From: Castellaniella sp040276065
GTDB lineage: Bacteria > Pseudomonadota > Gammaproteobacteria > Burkholderiales > Burkholderiaceae_B
DNA: 64,000 nucleotides
Assembly (NCBI RefSeq): GCF_040276065.1
Contig: NZ_JBELOI010000002.1
Span: forward strand, 372,001-436,000
Direction: 5' to 3'
Positions 16,604 to 25,367 of the stretch are shown here, piece after piece. Positions within the stretch are counted from its first letter, which is position 1; each line of letters starts with the position of its first letter. The notes beneath the pieces were generated by a model that was not told the DNA's origin, searched no databases, and worked only from the letters and a program-made list of their open reading frames with translations. A program made the position numbers and the translations under genes.

Positions 16604-18043
16604 CTATTCGAGGGTTTTAACCATGTCCTCGAGGACCTTCTTGGCGTCGCCGAAGACCATCATGGTCTTGTCCATGTAAAACAGCTCGTTGTCCAGGCCC
16701 GCGTAGCCCGCCGCCATCGAACGCTTGTTGACGATGATGGTGCGCGCCTTGTAGGCCTCGAGGATGGGCATGCCGGCAATCGGCGAGTTCGGGTCGTTCT
16801 TGGCCGCCGGGTTGACCACGTCGTTGGCGCCCAGCACCAGCACCACATCGGTCTGGCTGAACTCGCTGTTGATGTCCTCCATCTCGAAGACCTGGTCGTA
16901 GGGCACCTCGGCTTCGGCCAACAGCACGTTCATGTGGCCGGGCATGCGGCCGGCGACCGGATGGATGGCGTACTTGACCGTGACACCCTGGTCCGAGAGC
17001 TTGGCCGCGAGTTCCTTGAGCGCGTGCTGGGCGCGCGCCACCGCCAGGCCGTAACCCGGGACGATGGTGACCGACTCGGCGTTGCTCATGAGGAACGCCG
17101 CGTCGTCGGGACTGCCGGACTTGACGCTGCGCTGGGCGCCGTCGCCGGCGGCGCTCGCCGAGGAGGGTTCGGCACCGAAGCCGCCCAGGATCACGTTGAA
17201 GAACGAGCGGTTCATCGCCTTGCACATGATGTAGGACAGAATGGCGCCCGAAGAGCCCACCAGCGAGCCGGCGATGATCAGCATGGGGTTGTTGAGCGAA
17301 AAGCCGATGCCCGCCGCCGCCCAGCCCGAGTAGCTGTTGAGCATCGAGATCACGACCGGCATGTCCGCGCCGCCGATCGGGATGATGATCAGCACGCCCA
17401 GCACGAAGGCAATGACGGCCATCAGCACGAAGGGCAGCCAGGACTGGTCGGCCATGAACCAGAAGCCGCAGGCCAGCATGATGATGGCCAGCGCGAGGTT
17501 GAGCATGTGCTGGCCCGCGAAGACCACTGGCGCGCCCTGGAACAGTCGGAACTTGTACTTGCCCGACAGTTTCCCGAAGGCGATGACCGAGCCCGAGAAC
17601 GTGATCGCGCCCACGAAGGTGCCGATGAACAGCTCGAGCCGGTTGCCCGTGGGGATGGGGGCGCCCGCCGCCGCGATGCCGAAGGCGTGCGGCTCGGCGA
17701 CCACGGCGGTGGCGATGGCGACCGCCGCCAGGCCGATCATGCTATGCATGAAGGCGATGAGCTCGGGCATCTTGGTCATTTCGACCTTGCGCGCGAGCAC
17801 CGTGCCGATGGTGCCGCCGATCAGCAGGCCCAGGACGACACGCCCCAGGCCCAGGGCGCCGGTGCCGTCGCGCGCCAGGCTGATGATCAGCGCCGCCGTG
17901 GTGAGGATGGCAATCGCCATGCCCACCATGCCGAACAGATTGCCGCGCCGCGAGGTCGTCGGATGTGACAGGCCCTTGAGCGCCTGGATGAAGCAGACCG
18001 AGGCGATCAGGTAGAGGAGGGTGACGAGGTCCATCGAGATCAT
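16604..18043 (-). CDS. pntB: NAD(P) transhydrogenase subunit beta
   Basis: PntB carries part of the proton channel and the NADP(H)-binding domain III of the membrane-bound transhydrogenase, which uses the proton gradient to make NADPH from NADH. The 479-residue protein has many N-terminal membrane helices and a C-terminal Rossmann domain with GYGLAVARAQ (nucleotide loop) and the ending GDAKKVLEDMVKTLE. The ATG at 18041-18043 overlaps the pntA2 stop by four bases (ATGA) and has GGGAGG upstream, so translation is coupled. Third gene of pntA1-pntA2-pntB. Confidence 0.95.
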   Translation of the reverse strand: MISMDLVTLLYLIASVCFIQALKGLSHPTTSRRGNLFGMVGMAIAILTTAALIISLARDGTGALGLGRVVLGLLIGGTIGTVLARKVEMTKMPELIAFMHSMIGLAAVAIATAVVAEPHAFGIAAAGAPIPTGNRLELFIGTFVGAITFSGSVIAFGKLSGKYKFRLFQGAPVVFAGQHMLNLALAIIMLACGFWFMADQSWLPFVLMAVIAFVLGVLIIIPIGGADMPVVISMLNSYSGWAAAGIGFSLNNPMLIIAGSLVGSSGAILSYIMCKAMNRSFFNVILGGFGAEPSSASAAGDGAQRSVKSGSPDDAAFLMSNAESVTIVPGYGLAVARAQHALKELAAKLSDQGVTVKYAIHPVAGRMPGHMNVLLAEAEVPYDQVFEMEDINSEFSQTDVVLVLGANDVVNPAAKNDPNSPIAGMPILEAYKARTIIVNKRSMAAGYAGLDNELFYMDKTMMVFGDAKKVLEDMVKTLE

Positions 18044-18348
18044 CGCTGGCCTCCCTTGCGTTCCTTTTTCTTGAACATTTCCAGCATGCGTTGAGTGACC
18101 AGGAATCCGCCGAACACGTTGACGGCGGCCAGGGCGACGGCGAACACGCCCATGGACTGGGCGAGCGATCCCTCGGTCAGGCCGGTGGCGAGCATGGCGC
18201 CCACGATGACGATGGCCGAGATGGCATTGGTGACCGCCATCAGCGGGGTGTGCAGGGCGGGGGTGACGTTCCACACGACGTGAAAGCCCACGTAGACGGC
18301 CAGCACGAAGATGATGATGTTGACGAGTGTCGGATTGACGGCTTCCAT
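18040..18348 (-). CDS. pntA2: NAD(P) transhydrogenase subunit alpha part 2
   Basis: This 102-residue membrane protein corresponds to the C-terminal membrane part of E. coli PntA, encoded separately here as in Rhodospirillum rubrum. It has about three helices (VNIIIFVLAVYVGFHVVW..., AISAIVIVGAMLA..., MGVFAVALAAVNVFGGF) and a basic tail (FKKKERKGGQR). Its ATG shares one base with the pntA1 stop (TAATG), and its stop overlaps the pntB start, so the three subunits are tightly coupled. Confidence 0.93.
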   Translation of the reverse strand: MEAVNPTLVNIIIFVLAVYVGFHVVWNVTPALHTPLMAVTNAISAIVIVGAMLATGLTEGSLAQSMGVFAVALAAVNVFGGFLVTQRMLEMFKKKERKGGQR

Positions 18349-19466
18349 TAGGCGCTCCTGAGAACCTGGCCGTCCTTGCAGACCATGCAGGCTTTGATGA
18401 TCTCGTCGTCCTCGGCCAGGGCGAGACGCCCCTCGGCGTCGGCAACCAGCTTCATGAAGTCGAGAATATTGCGGGCGTACAGCGCCGAGGCGTCGGTGGG
18501 CAGCAGGGCCGGCAAATTGGCGATGCCGACCAGCGTGACACCGCCGTGGCGCACGACCTGGTCGCGCACCGAGAGCGGGCAGTTGCCGCCGCGCTCGACG
18601 GCCAGATCGACGATGACCGAGCCGGGCCTCATGGCCTCGACAGTCTCGGGCTGGATCAGCGTGGGCGCGGGGCGCCCCGGGATCAGCGCGGTGGCGATCA
18701 CGATGTCGGCCTGTTTGCAGCGTTCCGCCACTAGCGCGGCCTGGCGCGCCATCCAGGCCGCGGGCATGGGGCGCGCATAGCCGCCCACGCCCTCGGCGAT
18801 CTCACGCTCCTCGTCGGTCTCGTAGGGCACGTCTATGAATTTCCCACCCAGGGATTCGATCTGCTCGCGCGCGGCCGGCCGTACGTCGGAGGCCTCGACC
18901 ACGGCGCCCAGGCGCCGAGCGGTGGCGATGGCCTGCAGGCCCGCGACGCCGGCGCCCAGGATCACCACGCGGGCAGCCTTGAGCGTGCCGGCGGCCGTCA
19001 TCATCATGGGGAAGATCCGGCCGTAGTGTTGCGTGGCCAGCAGCACCGCCTTGTAGCCGGCCAGGTTGGCCTGCGAAGACAGCACGTCCAGACTCTGGGC
19101 GCGGGTGATGCGCGGCGCAGCCTCGAGGGCGAAGGCGGTCAGGCCTGCCTCGGCCATGGCGTCCAGGTTGTCGCGATCGAAGGGATCAAGCATGCCCACG
19201 AGCAAGGCGCCGCGCTGCATGCGCGCGCGCTCGGCCGCGTCGGGCGCGCGCACCTTGAAGACCAGTTCGCTGCCGAGCGCCGTGGCGGCGTCGACGAGTT
19301 GCGCGCCGGCCTGCTCGTAGTCCGCGTCCGGATAGTGCGCGGCCTCGCCGGCGCCGCGCTCGATATAGAACGCATGGCCGGATTTGACGAGCTTCTTGAC
19401 CGTCTCGGGTGTTGCGGCGACTCGGGTTTCACCGGGGCTCGTCTCGCGTGGGACCCCTATCTGCAT
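18348..19466 (-). CDS. pntA1: NAD(P) transhydrogenase subunit alpha part 1
   Basis: The 372-residue soluble subunit holds NAD(H)-binding domain I of the transhydrogenase. It starts MQIGVPRETSPGETRVA, the alanine-dehydrogenase/PNT N-terminal signature, and has the Rossmann loop GAGVAGLQAIATARRLGA and the RPAAREQ..SLG region. The ATG at 19466 has no good Shine-Dalgarno sequence of its own. Upstream in another frame lies an 11-codon ORF with a perfect AAGGAGG that ends inside pntA1, suggesting translational coupling (see the leader ORF). It is 62 bases downstream of metY on the same strand. Confidence 0.94.
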   Translation of the reverse strand: MQIGVPRETSPGETRVAATPETVKKLVKSGHAFYIERGAGEAAHYPDADYEQAGAQLVDAATALGSELVFKVRAPDAAERARMQRGALLVGMLDPFDRDNLDAMAEAGLTAFALEAAPRITRAQSLDVLSSQANLAGYKAVLLATQHYGRIFPMMMTAAGTLKAARVVILGAGVAGLQAIATARRLGAVVEASDVRPAAREQIESLGGKFIDVPYETDEEREIAEGVGGYARPMPAAWMARQAALVAERCKQADIVIATALIPGRPAPTLIQPETVEAMRPGSVIVDLAVERGGNCPLSVRDQVVRHGGVTLVGIANLPALLPTDASALYARNILDFMKLVADAEGRLALAEDDEIIKACMVCKDGQVLRSA

Positions 19467-19492
19467 GGCCGCCCCGCTGCTGCTCTGTTCAT
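19457..19492 (-). CDS. Putative 11-codon leader ORF overlapping pntA1
   Basis: An ATG at 19490-19492 begins MNRAAAGRPCR and stops with TAG at 19457-19459, overlapping the first 10 bases of pntA1 in another frame. AAGGAGG (complement of 19502-19508) lies nine bases upstream. No start codon in the pntA1 frame can use this Shine-Dalgarno sequence. It may be a leader peptide that feeds ribosomes to pntA1, or mark a one-base sequencing error at the true pntA1 start. Confidence 0.4.
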   Translation of the reverse strand: MNRAAAGRPCR

Positions 19493-19528
19493 TGGATGGT
19501 TCCTCCTTAGATGGTCGGTCGCGTGCGT

Positions 19529-20812
19529 TCAGCGCCGGCTGGCCGCCAGTGCCTGGCCCAGATCGGCCAGGATGTCGTCGATGTGCTCGATGCCGATGGA
19601 TAGACGAATCATATCCTCGCCCACGCCGGCCCGGGCGAGCTCCTCAGGGCTGAGTTGGCGGTGCGTGGTCGAGGCCGGGTGGCAGGCCAGGGACTTGGCG
19701 TCGCCGATGTTGACCAGTCGCAGGATGAGCTGCAGCGCGTCGATGAAGCGGGCGCCCGCCTCGATGCCGCCTTCGATGCCGAAGGACAGAATGCTGGCCG
19801 GCAGGCCGCCCATGTACTTGCTCGCCAGCGCATGCTCGGGGTGGTTTTCGAGGCCGGCGTAATTCACCCAGGCGACGGCGGGGTGCGACGCGAGAAAACG
19901 GGCGACCGCCAGGGCGTTGCTGTTGTGGCGCTCCATGCGCAGGCCCAGGGTCTCGATGCCCTGCAGGATCAGGAATGCGTTGAAGGGCGACAGTGCGCCC
20001 CCGGTGTTGCGCAAGGGGACCACGCGGCAGCGTCCGATGAAGGCCGCCGGCCCGAAAGCCTCGGTATAGACCACGCCGTGGTAGGACGGATCGGGCTCGT
20101 TGAGCATGGGGAAGCGGTCTTTGTGCTCGGCCCAGGGGAAGGTGCCGCCATCGACGATGGCGCCGGCGATGCTGTTGCCGTGCCCGCCCATGTATTTGGT
20201 GAGCGCGTGCACGACGATGTCGGCGCCCCATTCGATGGGGCGGCACAGCGCGGGCGAGGCCACGGTGTTGTCCACGATCAGGGGGACGCCATGGCGGTGG
20301 GCAGCCTGGGCGATGGCCTCGATATCGACGATGTTGCCGGCCGGATTGCCCACGGATTCGCAGAATACGGCCTTGGTCTTGTCGTCGATCAGCGCCTCGA
20401 TCGCGGCCACATCGTCGTGCGGCGCAAAACGGACCTCGAGGCCTTGGCGCGGGAATGTGTGGGCGAACAGGTTATAGGTGCCGCCATAGAGCTTGCTGGT
20501 CGAGACGATGTTGTCGCCGGCCTGGGCGAGGGTCTGGATCGCGTAGGTGATGGCGGTCATGCCCGAGGCGACGGCCAACGCGGCCACGCCGCCCTCGAGC
20601 GCGGCCACGCGCTTTTCGAGGACGTCGGTCGTCGGGTTCATGATACGGGTGTAGATATTGCCCGCGACTTTGAGGTCGAACAGATCGGCGCCGTGCTGCG
20701 TATCGTCGAAGGCGTATGAGGTGGTCTGGTAGATGGGCACCGCCACGGCCTTGGTCGTGGGGTCCGGGGAGTAGCCGGCGTGAATCGCGAGGGTGTCGAA
20801 TTTATGGCTCAT
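19529..20812 (-). CDS. metY: O-acetylhomoserine aminocarboxypropyltransferase (sulfhydrylase)
   Basis: The 427-residue PLP enzyme condenses O-acetylhomoserine with sulfide to homocysteine, the direct route to methionine. It is a Cys/Met-metabolism PLP enzyme: TTSYAFDDTQHGADLF near the N terminus, the substrate-cofactor segment SKLYGGTYNLF, and the PLP lysine in HALTKYMGGHGNS. The long form (about 430 residues) with the ALTKYMGGHG motif distinguishes MetY from MetB/MetZ. AGGA precedes the ATG. The gap upstream (20813-21084) to the diverging asmA gene is AT-rich around 20900-20950 and has a GAGAAATTTCTC palindrome. Confidence 0.92.
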   Translation of the reverse strand: MSHKFDTLAIHAGYSPDPTTKAVAVPIYQTTSYAFDDTQHGADLFDLKVAGNIYTRIMNPTTDVLEKRVAALEGGVAALAVASGMTAITYAIQTLAQAGDNIVSTSKLYGGTYNLFAHTFPRQGLEVRFAPHDDVAAIEALIDDKTKAVFCESVGNPAGNIVDIEAIAQAAHRHGVPLIVDNTVASPALCRPIEWGADIVVHALTKYMGGHGNSIAGAIVDGGTFPWAEHKDRFPMLNEPDPSYHGVVYTEAFGPAAFIGRCRVVPLRNTGGALSPFNAFLILQGIETLGLRMERHNSNALAVARFLASHPAVAWVNYAGLENHPEHALASKYMGGLPASILSFGIEGGIEAGARFIDALQLILRLVNIGDAKSLACHPASTTHRQLSPEELARAGVGEDMIRLSIGIEHIDDILADLGQALAASRR

Positions 20813-20891
20813 CGGGTGTCCTGTCGTGTTTCCTGAGGGCGCCGCCAGTCGGGGCGAACATTCAATCGTAACGGGTAAGTCTGGCTCCCGG

Positions 20892-20903
20892 GAGAAATTT
20901 CTC
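20892..20903. promoter_or_regulatory. Palindrome GAGAAATTTCTC between metY and asmA
   Basis: A perfect 12-base palindrome about 80 bases upstream of metY, next to an AT-rich stretch (20905-20952) in the divergent metY/asmA gap. It could be a regulator site or part of either promoter; I cannot assign a regulator. Confidence 0.3.
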
Positions 20904-21084
20904 GAATGTCTTTATTTCTTATGGTTATATACAACGGCCCCGATGTCCCTGTTGATAACGGTCAGGAATGAAACAGGGTGTATGGGGGAGCCGTCGGCAT
21001 CGTATGCGGCGGCGCCATGGGTTAGCATGCTGGGTATTGCCCGCCGGACGGTGGGCCGCAGCTTACGGGTGATGCAGGATTCAT

Positions 21085-23679
21085 ATGAACGTCTGGTTGA
21101 AACGGACCGTATTCAGCCTGGTCGTCGTGGTCATCGCGGCGACCGTGGGCCTGGCCATTTTCCTGTTGACGTTCAATCCGAACGCGTACAAGGACAAGAT
21201 CCAGAATCTTGTCTATGAGCACTACCATCGCACTTTGACGATCAAGGGGGATATCGGCCTTTCGCTGTTTCCGCGCATCGGGCTGTCGGTGCGCGACGTG
21301 TCGTTGTCCAACCGCGAGGGTGAGGATGTCTTCGTGTCGATCGACGGCGCGCGCTTCGCCGTGGCGATCTGGCCGCTGTTGTCCAACCGGCTTGTGGTCG
21401 ATCATGTGGCGGTCAGTGGCTTGAAGGCCTGGGTGACCCGCGATGCCGACGGACGGTTCAATTTCGACGATCTGGTCGCCTCCGGGCCGGGGACCGCCGG
21501 GGCGCCTCCGGCCGCCGGCACCACCGGGGCCGCCGTGGCGGCCACGGCGCCCGTGGCCCTGGCGGCCTCCGAGGTGCAGCGGACCGAGCTCGACATCGAT
21601 ATCGCCGGCCTCGAGCTCAAGGACGGCCAGATCCATTACCTGGATCAGCGCGAGGGTCTGTCTGCGACAGTCTCGGGCATTGAGGCGGCCACCGGTCGGG
21701 TGACCTACGACCAGCCCTTCGATGTCTCGGTCAAGGGCGCGCTCGTCGGCCAGGACCCCAAGCTCGATGCGCATTTCGAGGCGCAGGCGCTGCTCAGGCT
21801 GAATCCGGCGCAGCGGGGCTACGGCGCGCAAAAGATCAACGTCCAATTCACGGGGCGCGCCGGCAATCTGGACAAGGCCGTGGCGGCGCTCAAGGGCAAC
21901 CTCGCCTACAACGGGACCGAGCGCACTTTCTCGGCCGGCAATCTCGAGCTCACGGTATCGGGCGACGTGTTGGGCGCCCACCCGGTCGCTGGCCTGAAGG
22001 CCACCCTGTCGGCGCCCCAGATCCGCCTCGATCAGCGCAATAACGAGCTGCAGATCGACAAGCTCGCGCTGCGCGCTTCCGGCAAGGGCGAACATGGCGA
22101 CATGGAGGTGGCGTTCGATGCGCCCTCGCTGGCGATTTCCCCCGAGTCCGCGCAGGGCGAACCGGTGACGGGCACGGTCAAGGTCTCGGGCGAGGACAAA
22201 CTCGCGCTCGCGTTCGGCCTCGAGGGCCTGGCGGGCAACGCCAACGAGCTGCGCCTGCGGGCGATGACACTGGATGGCGGGATCGCGCATGGCGATCGTC
22301 TGACGCGGCTCCAGCTCGCGTCGCCTGTGACCTGGGACCGGTCCTTGCGCAAGGGCTCTCTGTCGGCGATCAAAGGCGATCTGAGCATCCGGGATCCGGC
22401 CTCGCCGAGGCCGGAGTTCGAGTTTCCGATGATCGGCAGCGTGCATCTGGATCAGATCAAGGACACCCTGGACGCCGACATCAATGCGGTGATCGAGGGC
22501 GGGCAGTTTGCATTCAAGTCCCAGACCCAGCGCCTGGCCGATCCGCAGACGCGGTTTTCGCTGACCGCCGACAAACTCGACCTGAACCGCTGGCTCGAGC
22601 CGCCGCCGAGTCCGGCGGCCAAGGCCCCCAAGGACAAGGACGGTGGTGGGGCCGCCGCCGTGGACGACAAGGCCGCCGAGGCCGCACCGCAGGCGGCGGC
22701 GACCCCAGCGGCCGAGACCCGGATCGATCTGTCGTTCCTCGAGGGCCAGGACATCGCCGGGACCATCAAGATCGACGATCTGCGCGTGCGCGACCTCCAA
22801 CTGCGCGGTCTGTCGGCGGATGTGGGCATCCAGAAGAATGCGCTCCAGGTCTCCAAACTGGTGGCCAGCCTCTACGAAGGCACGCTGAGCGGCAGCTTCA
22901 GCGCTACCTCCGCGCAGGCGCTGGCCGCACAGCTTGCGCTCGACAAGGTGGCGGTCGAGCCCTTCATGCGGGCGCTGACCGGCCAGGGACGCTTGTCGGG
23001 CACCGCTGGCGTGCGCGTCGATGTGCGCGCCCAGGGGGATACGGTCGACGCCGTGCTGCGCGCGCTCGAGGGGCGGGTCACTTGGCAGGTGCGGGACGGT
23101 GCCGTGCACGGCATCAGCGCCTCGCAATCCCTTGAGGACGCCGCGGCGGTCCTGGGCAATGTCCTGAAGGGCCAGCCCGGGGCCATGTCCAATCCGTTCG
23201 AGGAGAACCGCCGTACGACCTTCAGTGCCTTCGACGGTCGGGTCGATTTCCTGCGGGGACAGGGCAAGCTTTCGAAGCTTTCCCTGGTCTCGGATCTGGT
23301 CCGGGTCTCCGAGGGGCGGCCGGCGGGCATCGATCTGCCGGCTCGACGGCTGGATCTGGTGCTCAACGTCCAGATCACCAGCCGGGCGCCCAAACCCCTG
23401 GCCGGGGTCATCGGGCCCCTGCTGGGCGCCACCTTGCCGCTGCGGATTTCGGGGCCTTTCGATCACCCGGCCTACGAAGTGCAGTGGTCCGGTGTGCGCA
23501 ACCAGGCCATCAAGGATGCCGTCAAATCGGGCTTGATGGAGCTGCTCCCGGGTGGGCTTATTCCCTCGGCCACGCCCTCGGGGGCGCAGGCGGGGCCGGC
23601 GGCCCCGCCTGCGCCGGCCAAGAGCCCCGATCCGGTCAAACGCATCGGCGAGGCCCTCAAGGGCCTGCTCGGCCAATAG
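21085..23679 (+). CDS. AsmA family protein
   Basis: The 864-residue protein has one N-terminal membrane helix (about residues 8-30), an AsmA domain (from FNPNAYKDKIQNLVYEHYHR to the LSVRDVSLSN region), a long beta-rich periplasmic middle, and an AsmA-like C-terminal domain with GRLSGTAGVRVDVRAQG. These proteins belong to the bridge-like lipid-transfer group and affect outer membrane assembly and phospholipid traffic. Low-complexity Ala/Pro stretches occur near residues 133-155 and at 520-555. A GCAGGA precedes the ATG. A long reverse-strand open frame across the gene is a composition artefact. Confidence 0.9.
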   Translation: MNVWLKRTVFSLVVVVIAATVGLAIFLLTFNPNAYKDKIQNLVYEHYHRTLTIKGDIGLSLFPRIGLSVRDVSLSNREGEDVFVSIDGARFAVAIWPLLSNRLVVDHVAVSGLKAWVTRDADGRFNFDDLVASGPGTAGAPPAAGTTGAAVAATAPVALAASEVQRTELDIDIAGLELKDGQIHYLDQREGLSATVSGIEAATGRVTYDQPFDVSVKGALVGQDPKLDAHFEAQALLRLNPAQRGYGAQKINVQFTGRAGNLDKAVAALKGNLAYNGTERTFSAGNLELTVSGDVLGAHPVAGLKATLSAPQIRLDQRNNELQIDKLALRASGKGEHGDMEVAFDAPSLAISPESAQGEPVTGTVKVSGEDKLALAFGLEGLAGNANELRLRAMTLDGGIAHGDRLTRLQLASPVTWDRSLRKGSLSAIKGDLSIRDPASPRPEFEFPMIGSVHLDQIKDTLDADINAVIEGGQFAFKSQTQRLADPQTRFSLTADKLDLNRWLEPPPSPAAKAPKDKDGGGAAAVDDKAAEAAPQAAATPAAETRIDLSFLEGQDIAGTIKIDDLRVRDLQLRGLSADVGIQKNALQVSKLVASLYEGTLSGSFSATSAQALAAQLALDKVAVEPFMRALTGQGRLSGTAGVRVDVRAQGDTVDAVLRALEGRVTWQVRDGAVHGISASQSLEDAAAVLGNVLKGQPGAMSNPFEENRRTTFSAFDGRVDFLRGQGKLSKLSLVSDLVRVSEGRPAGIDLPARRLDLVLNVQITSRAPKPLAGVIGPLLGATLPLRISGPFDHPAYEVQWSGVRNQAIKDAVKSGLMELLPGGLIPSATPSGAQAGPAAPPAPAKSPDPVKRIGEALKGLLGQ

Positions 23680-23728
23680 CCGGGGCCCGGCCCACGATTC
23701 CTGAACTTGAAAAAGAGACCGTTCACCC

Positions 23729-24115
23729 ATGACGACAAACCCCTTAAGCACCCCCATCGCGGCCTGCCAGGCTCTGGACCATCCCGGTGCCCCCGCCTAT
23801 GACCGGCGTTGGCTGGTGGTGGATGAAGACCGCGAATGGCTGGACGCCTCGCGTGCCGAGGGCCTGGCCCGGATCGAGCTCGGCATCCGCTTCGGCTATC
23901 TGGTCTTGCGCGCGCCGGGCATGCTGCGCCTGGACATCCCGATGGATGTCATCGAGGACGATGACAGCGTCGTGGGGGAGGCTCGCGTAGGGTCGCAGGC
24001 CGTGCGCGTGGTCGACGAGGGCGACCTGGCGGCCGCTTGGCTCGCGGAACTGCTGGGCAGGCCCGCGCGCCTGGTCAAGGTCCATCCTGAGGCGGAGCCG
24101 GTCGTCTGGCCTTGA
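23729..24115 (+). CDS. Stand-alone MOSC N-terminal beta-barrel domain protein
   Basis: The 128-residue protein matches only the N-terminal barrel of MOSC proteins (the YDRRWLVVDEDREWLDASR stretch corresponds to the usual GxxxDRxWxxVDxxGxxxxxR segment). The C-terminal MOSC domain with its molybdenum-cofactor sulfur-carrier Cys is absent and no remnant of it follows before coaD. It may be a regulator or scaffold, or a truncated gene that is still kept. It lies 49 bases after asmA and converges on coaD. Confidence 0.65.
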   Translation: MTTNPLSTPIAACQALDHPGAPAYDRRWLVVDEDREWLDASRAEGLARIELGIRFGYLVLRAPGMLRLDIPMDVIEDDDSVVGEARVGSQAVRVVDEGDLAAAWLAELLGRPARLVKVHPEAEPVVWP

Positions 24116-24127
24116 GGCCCCGGCGGT

Positions 24128-24145
24128 GGCCCGCCGAGGCGGGCC
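24128..24145. terminator. Hairpin between converging MOSC_N and coaD genes
   Basis: GGCCCGCC (24128-24135) and GGCGGGCC (24138-24145) can form a strong stem in the 34-base convergent gap. There is no T-run, so termination is only suggested. Confidence 0.35.
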
Positions 24146-24149
24146 GCGC

Positions 24150-24659
24150 TTATTCTTCGGCCGTGTTGCGGCCTTCGCGCACGGCTTTGGCCTTGCTGTG
24201 CAGCCAGCGCTCGACCGACGGAAAGACGAATTTGCTCACGTCGCCCCCGAGGATGGCGATTTCACGCACGATCGTGCCCGAGATGAACTGATACTGGTCC
24301 GAGGGCGTCATGAACAGGGTCTCGACCTCGGGCAGCAGGTGGCGGTTCATGCCCGCCATCTGGAACTCATACTCAAAGTCCGAGACGGCGCGCAATCCCC
24401 GTACGATCACGCGGCCATCCTGCTCGCGGACGAAATCCTTGAGCAGGCCGGCGAAGCTGCGCACGTCGACGTTCGGATAATGGCCCAGCACCTCGCGGGC
24501 GATCTCGACGCGCTCGTCGACGGTGAAGAACGGACGCTTGTTCTGGCTGTGGGCCACCCCGACCACCACACGGTCGAACAGGCTTGCCGCACGCCGTACG
24601 AGATCCTCATGGCCTCGGGTCAGGGGATCGAAGGTTCCAGGATAGACGGCGGTGATCAT
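24150..24659 (-). CDS. coaD: Phosphopantetheine adenylyltransferase
   Basis: CoaD makes dephospho-CoA from phosphopantetheine and ATP, the fourth step of CoA synthesis. The 169-residue protein has the nucleotidyltransferase motifs: TxGH-type VYPGTFDPLTRGHEDL at the N terminus and ISGTIVREI for the ISSxxxR motif. The RGLRAVSDFEYEFQMAGMN segment is a CoaD hallmark. The ATG at 24659 overlaps the rsmD stop by four bases, the usual rsmD-coaD arrangement in proteobacteria. Confidence 0.96.
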   Translation of the reverse strand: MITAVYPGTFDPLTRGHEDLVRRAASLFDRVVVGVAHSQNKRPFFTVDERVEIAREVLGHYPNVDVRSFAGLLKDFVREQDGRVIVRGLRAVSDFEYEFQMAGMNRHLLPEVETLFMTPSDQYQFISGTIVREIAILGGDVSKFVFPSVERWLHSKAKAVREGRNTAEE

Positions 24660-25306
24660 GCGGTCTCCGTATCGTTGTCGTTGGGTGGTGGTCCGCCCGG
24701 GGTGGGCGAAGGCCATGTTTCGGGATTATTCATCGTTTTTTGCAATGCAGCAAATTGGAGGAGGAGGACGTGCACCTGGCCGGCACGCGCCTCGCGCAGG
24801 AGACTGAACGCGGGTGGGAAGTCCCGCAGGGTTCCCTCGGTCTCGATGTATGCCAGGCCGCCGGGCCGCAGCGCGCGGCCCAGCAGCGGCCAAAGGCGCT
24901 CGATCCAGCCCTGGTGAAACGGCGGATCGAGCAGCAGCAGATCGTATTCCGGCCCGGATTGCGCCCTCAGGAAGGCCAGTGCGTCGCCCGCGTGGATGCT
25001 CACGCGAGCGGTGGCCCCGAGGCGGATCTGGAGCTTGCGCAGGGCCGCCAGCGCCGCCGGCGAGCATTCGACCAGCCGCGCGTGCGCGACGCCGCGTGAG
25101 GCCGCTTCGAAGCCCAGCGCCCCCGTGCCGGCGAACAAGTCCAGCACGCGCTTGTCGGCGAAGGCGCCGTCCCAGAAATGGGACAGCCAGTTAAAGAGCG
25201 TCTCGCGCACGCGATCGGGCGTGGGCCGCAGATGTTCGGCCTCGATCACCGGAATCGGCGTGCGGCGGTATTCACCGCCTACAATACGAACTTGGTGTTT
25301 TTTCAT
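24656..25306 (-). CDS. rsmD: 16S rRNA (guanine(966)-N2)-methyltransferase
   Basis: RsmD methylates G966 of 16S rRNA during 30S assembly. The 216-residue protein has the N-terminal RIVGGEYRR and RPTPDRVRETLFNWL motifs, SAM-binding DLFAGTGALGFEAASRG and the catalytic DPPF (LLLLDPPF). The ATG at 25306 is chosen because the frame upstream runs antisense through ftsY. About 25 C-terminal residues rich in Pro, Asn and Asp extend past the fold. It diverges from ftsY, 61 bases away. Confidence 0.94.
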   Translation of the reverse strand: MKKHQVRIVGGEYRRTPIPVIEAEHLRPTPDRVRETLFNWLSHFWDGAFADKRVLDLFAGTGALGFEAASRGVAHARLVECSPAALAALRKLQIRLGATARVSIHAGDALAFLRAQSGPEYDLLLLDPPFHQGWIERLWPLLGRALRPGGLAYIETEGTLRDFPPAFSLLREARAGQVHVLLLQFAALQKTMNNPETWPSPTPGGPPPNDNDTETA

Positions 25307-25367
25307 GCGGCGCCCGGAGGCCGGGTCCGTGCTTCGGTCAATTGCTGGATCGGCTAGTGTAAATCGT

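Noticed and set aside
15815..17968. A 717-codon open frame antisense to ycgR-like and pntB genes
   Set aside because: Spans three real genes and an intergenic gap, and has Arg/His/Gln-rich low-complexity content typical of antisense frames.
21022..23757. A 911-codon open frame antisense to asmA
   Set aside because: It is a GC-rich shadow; the plus-strand protein has a proper signal helix, AsmA domains and ribosome-binding site, and the antisense product is Arg/Gly-rich with no domain.
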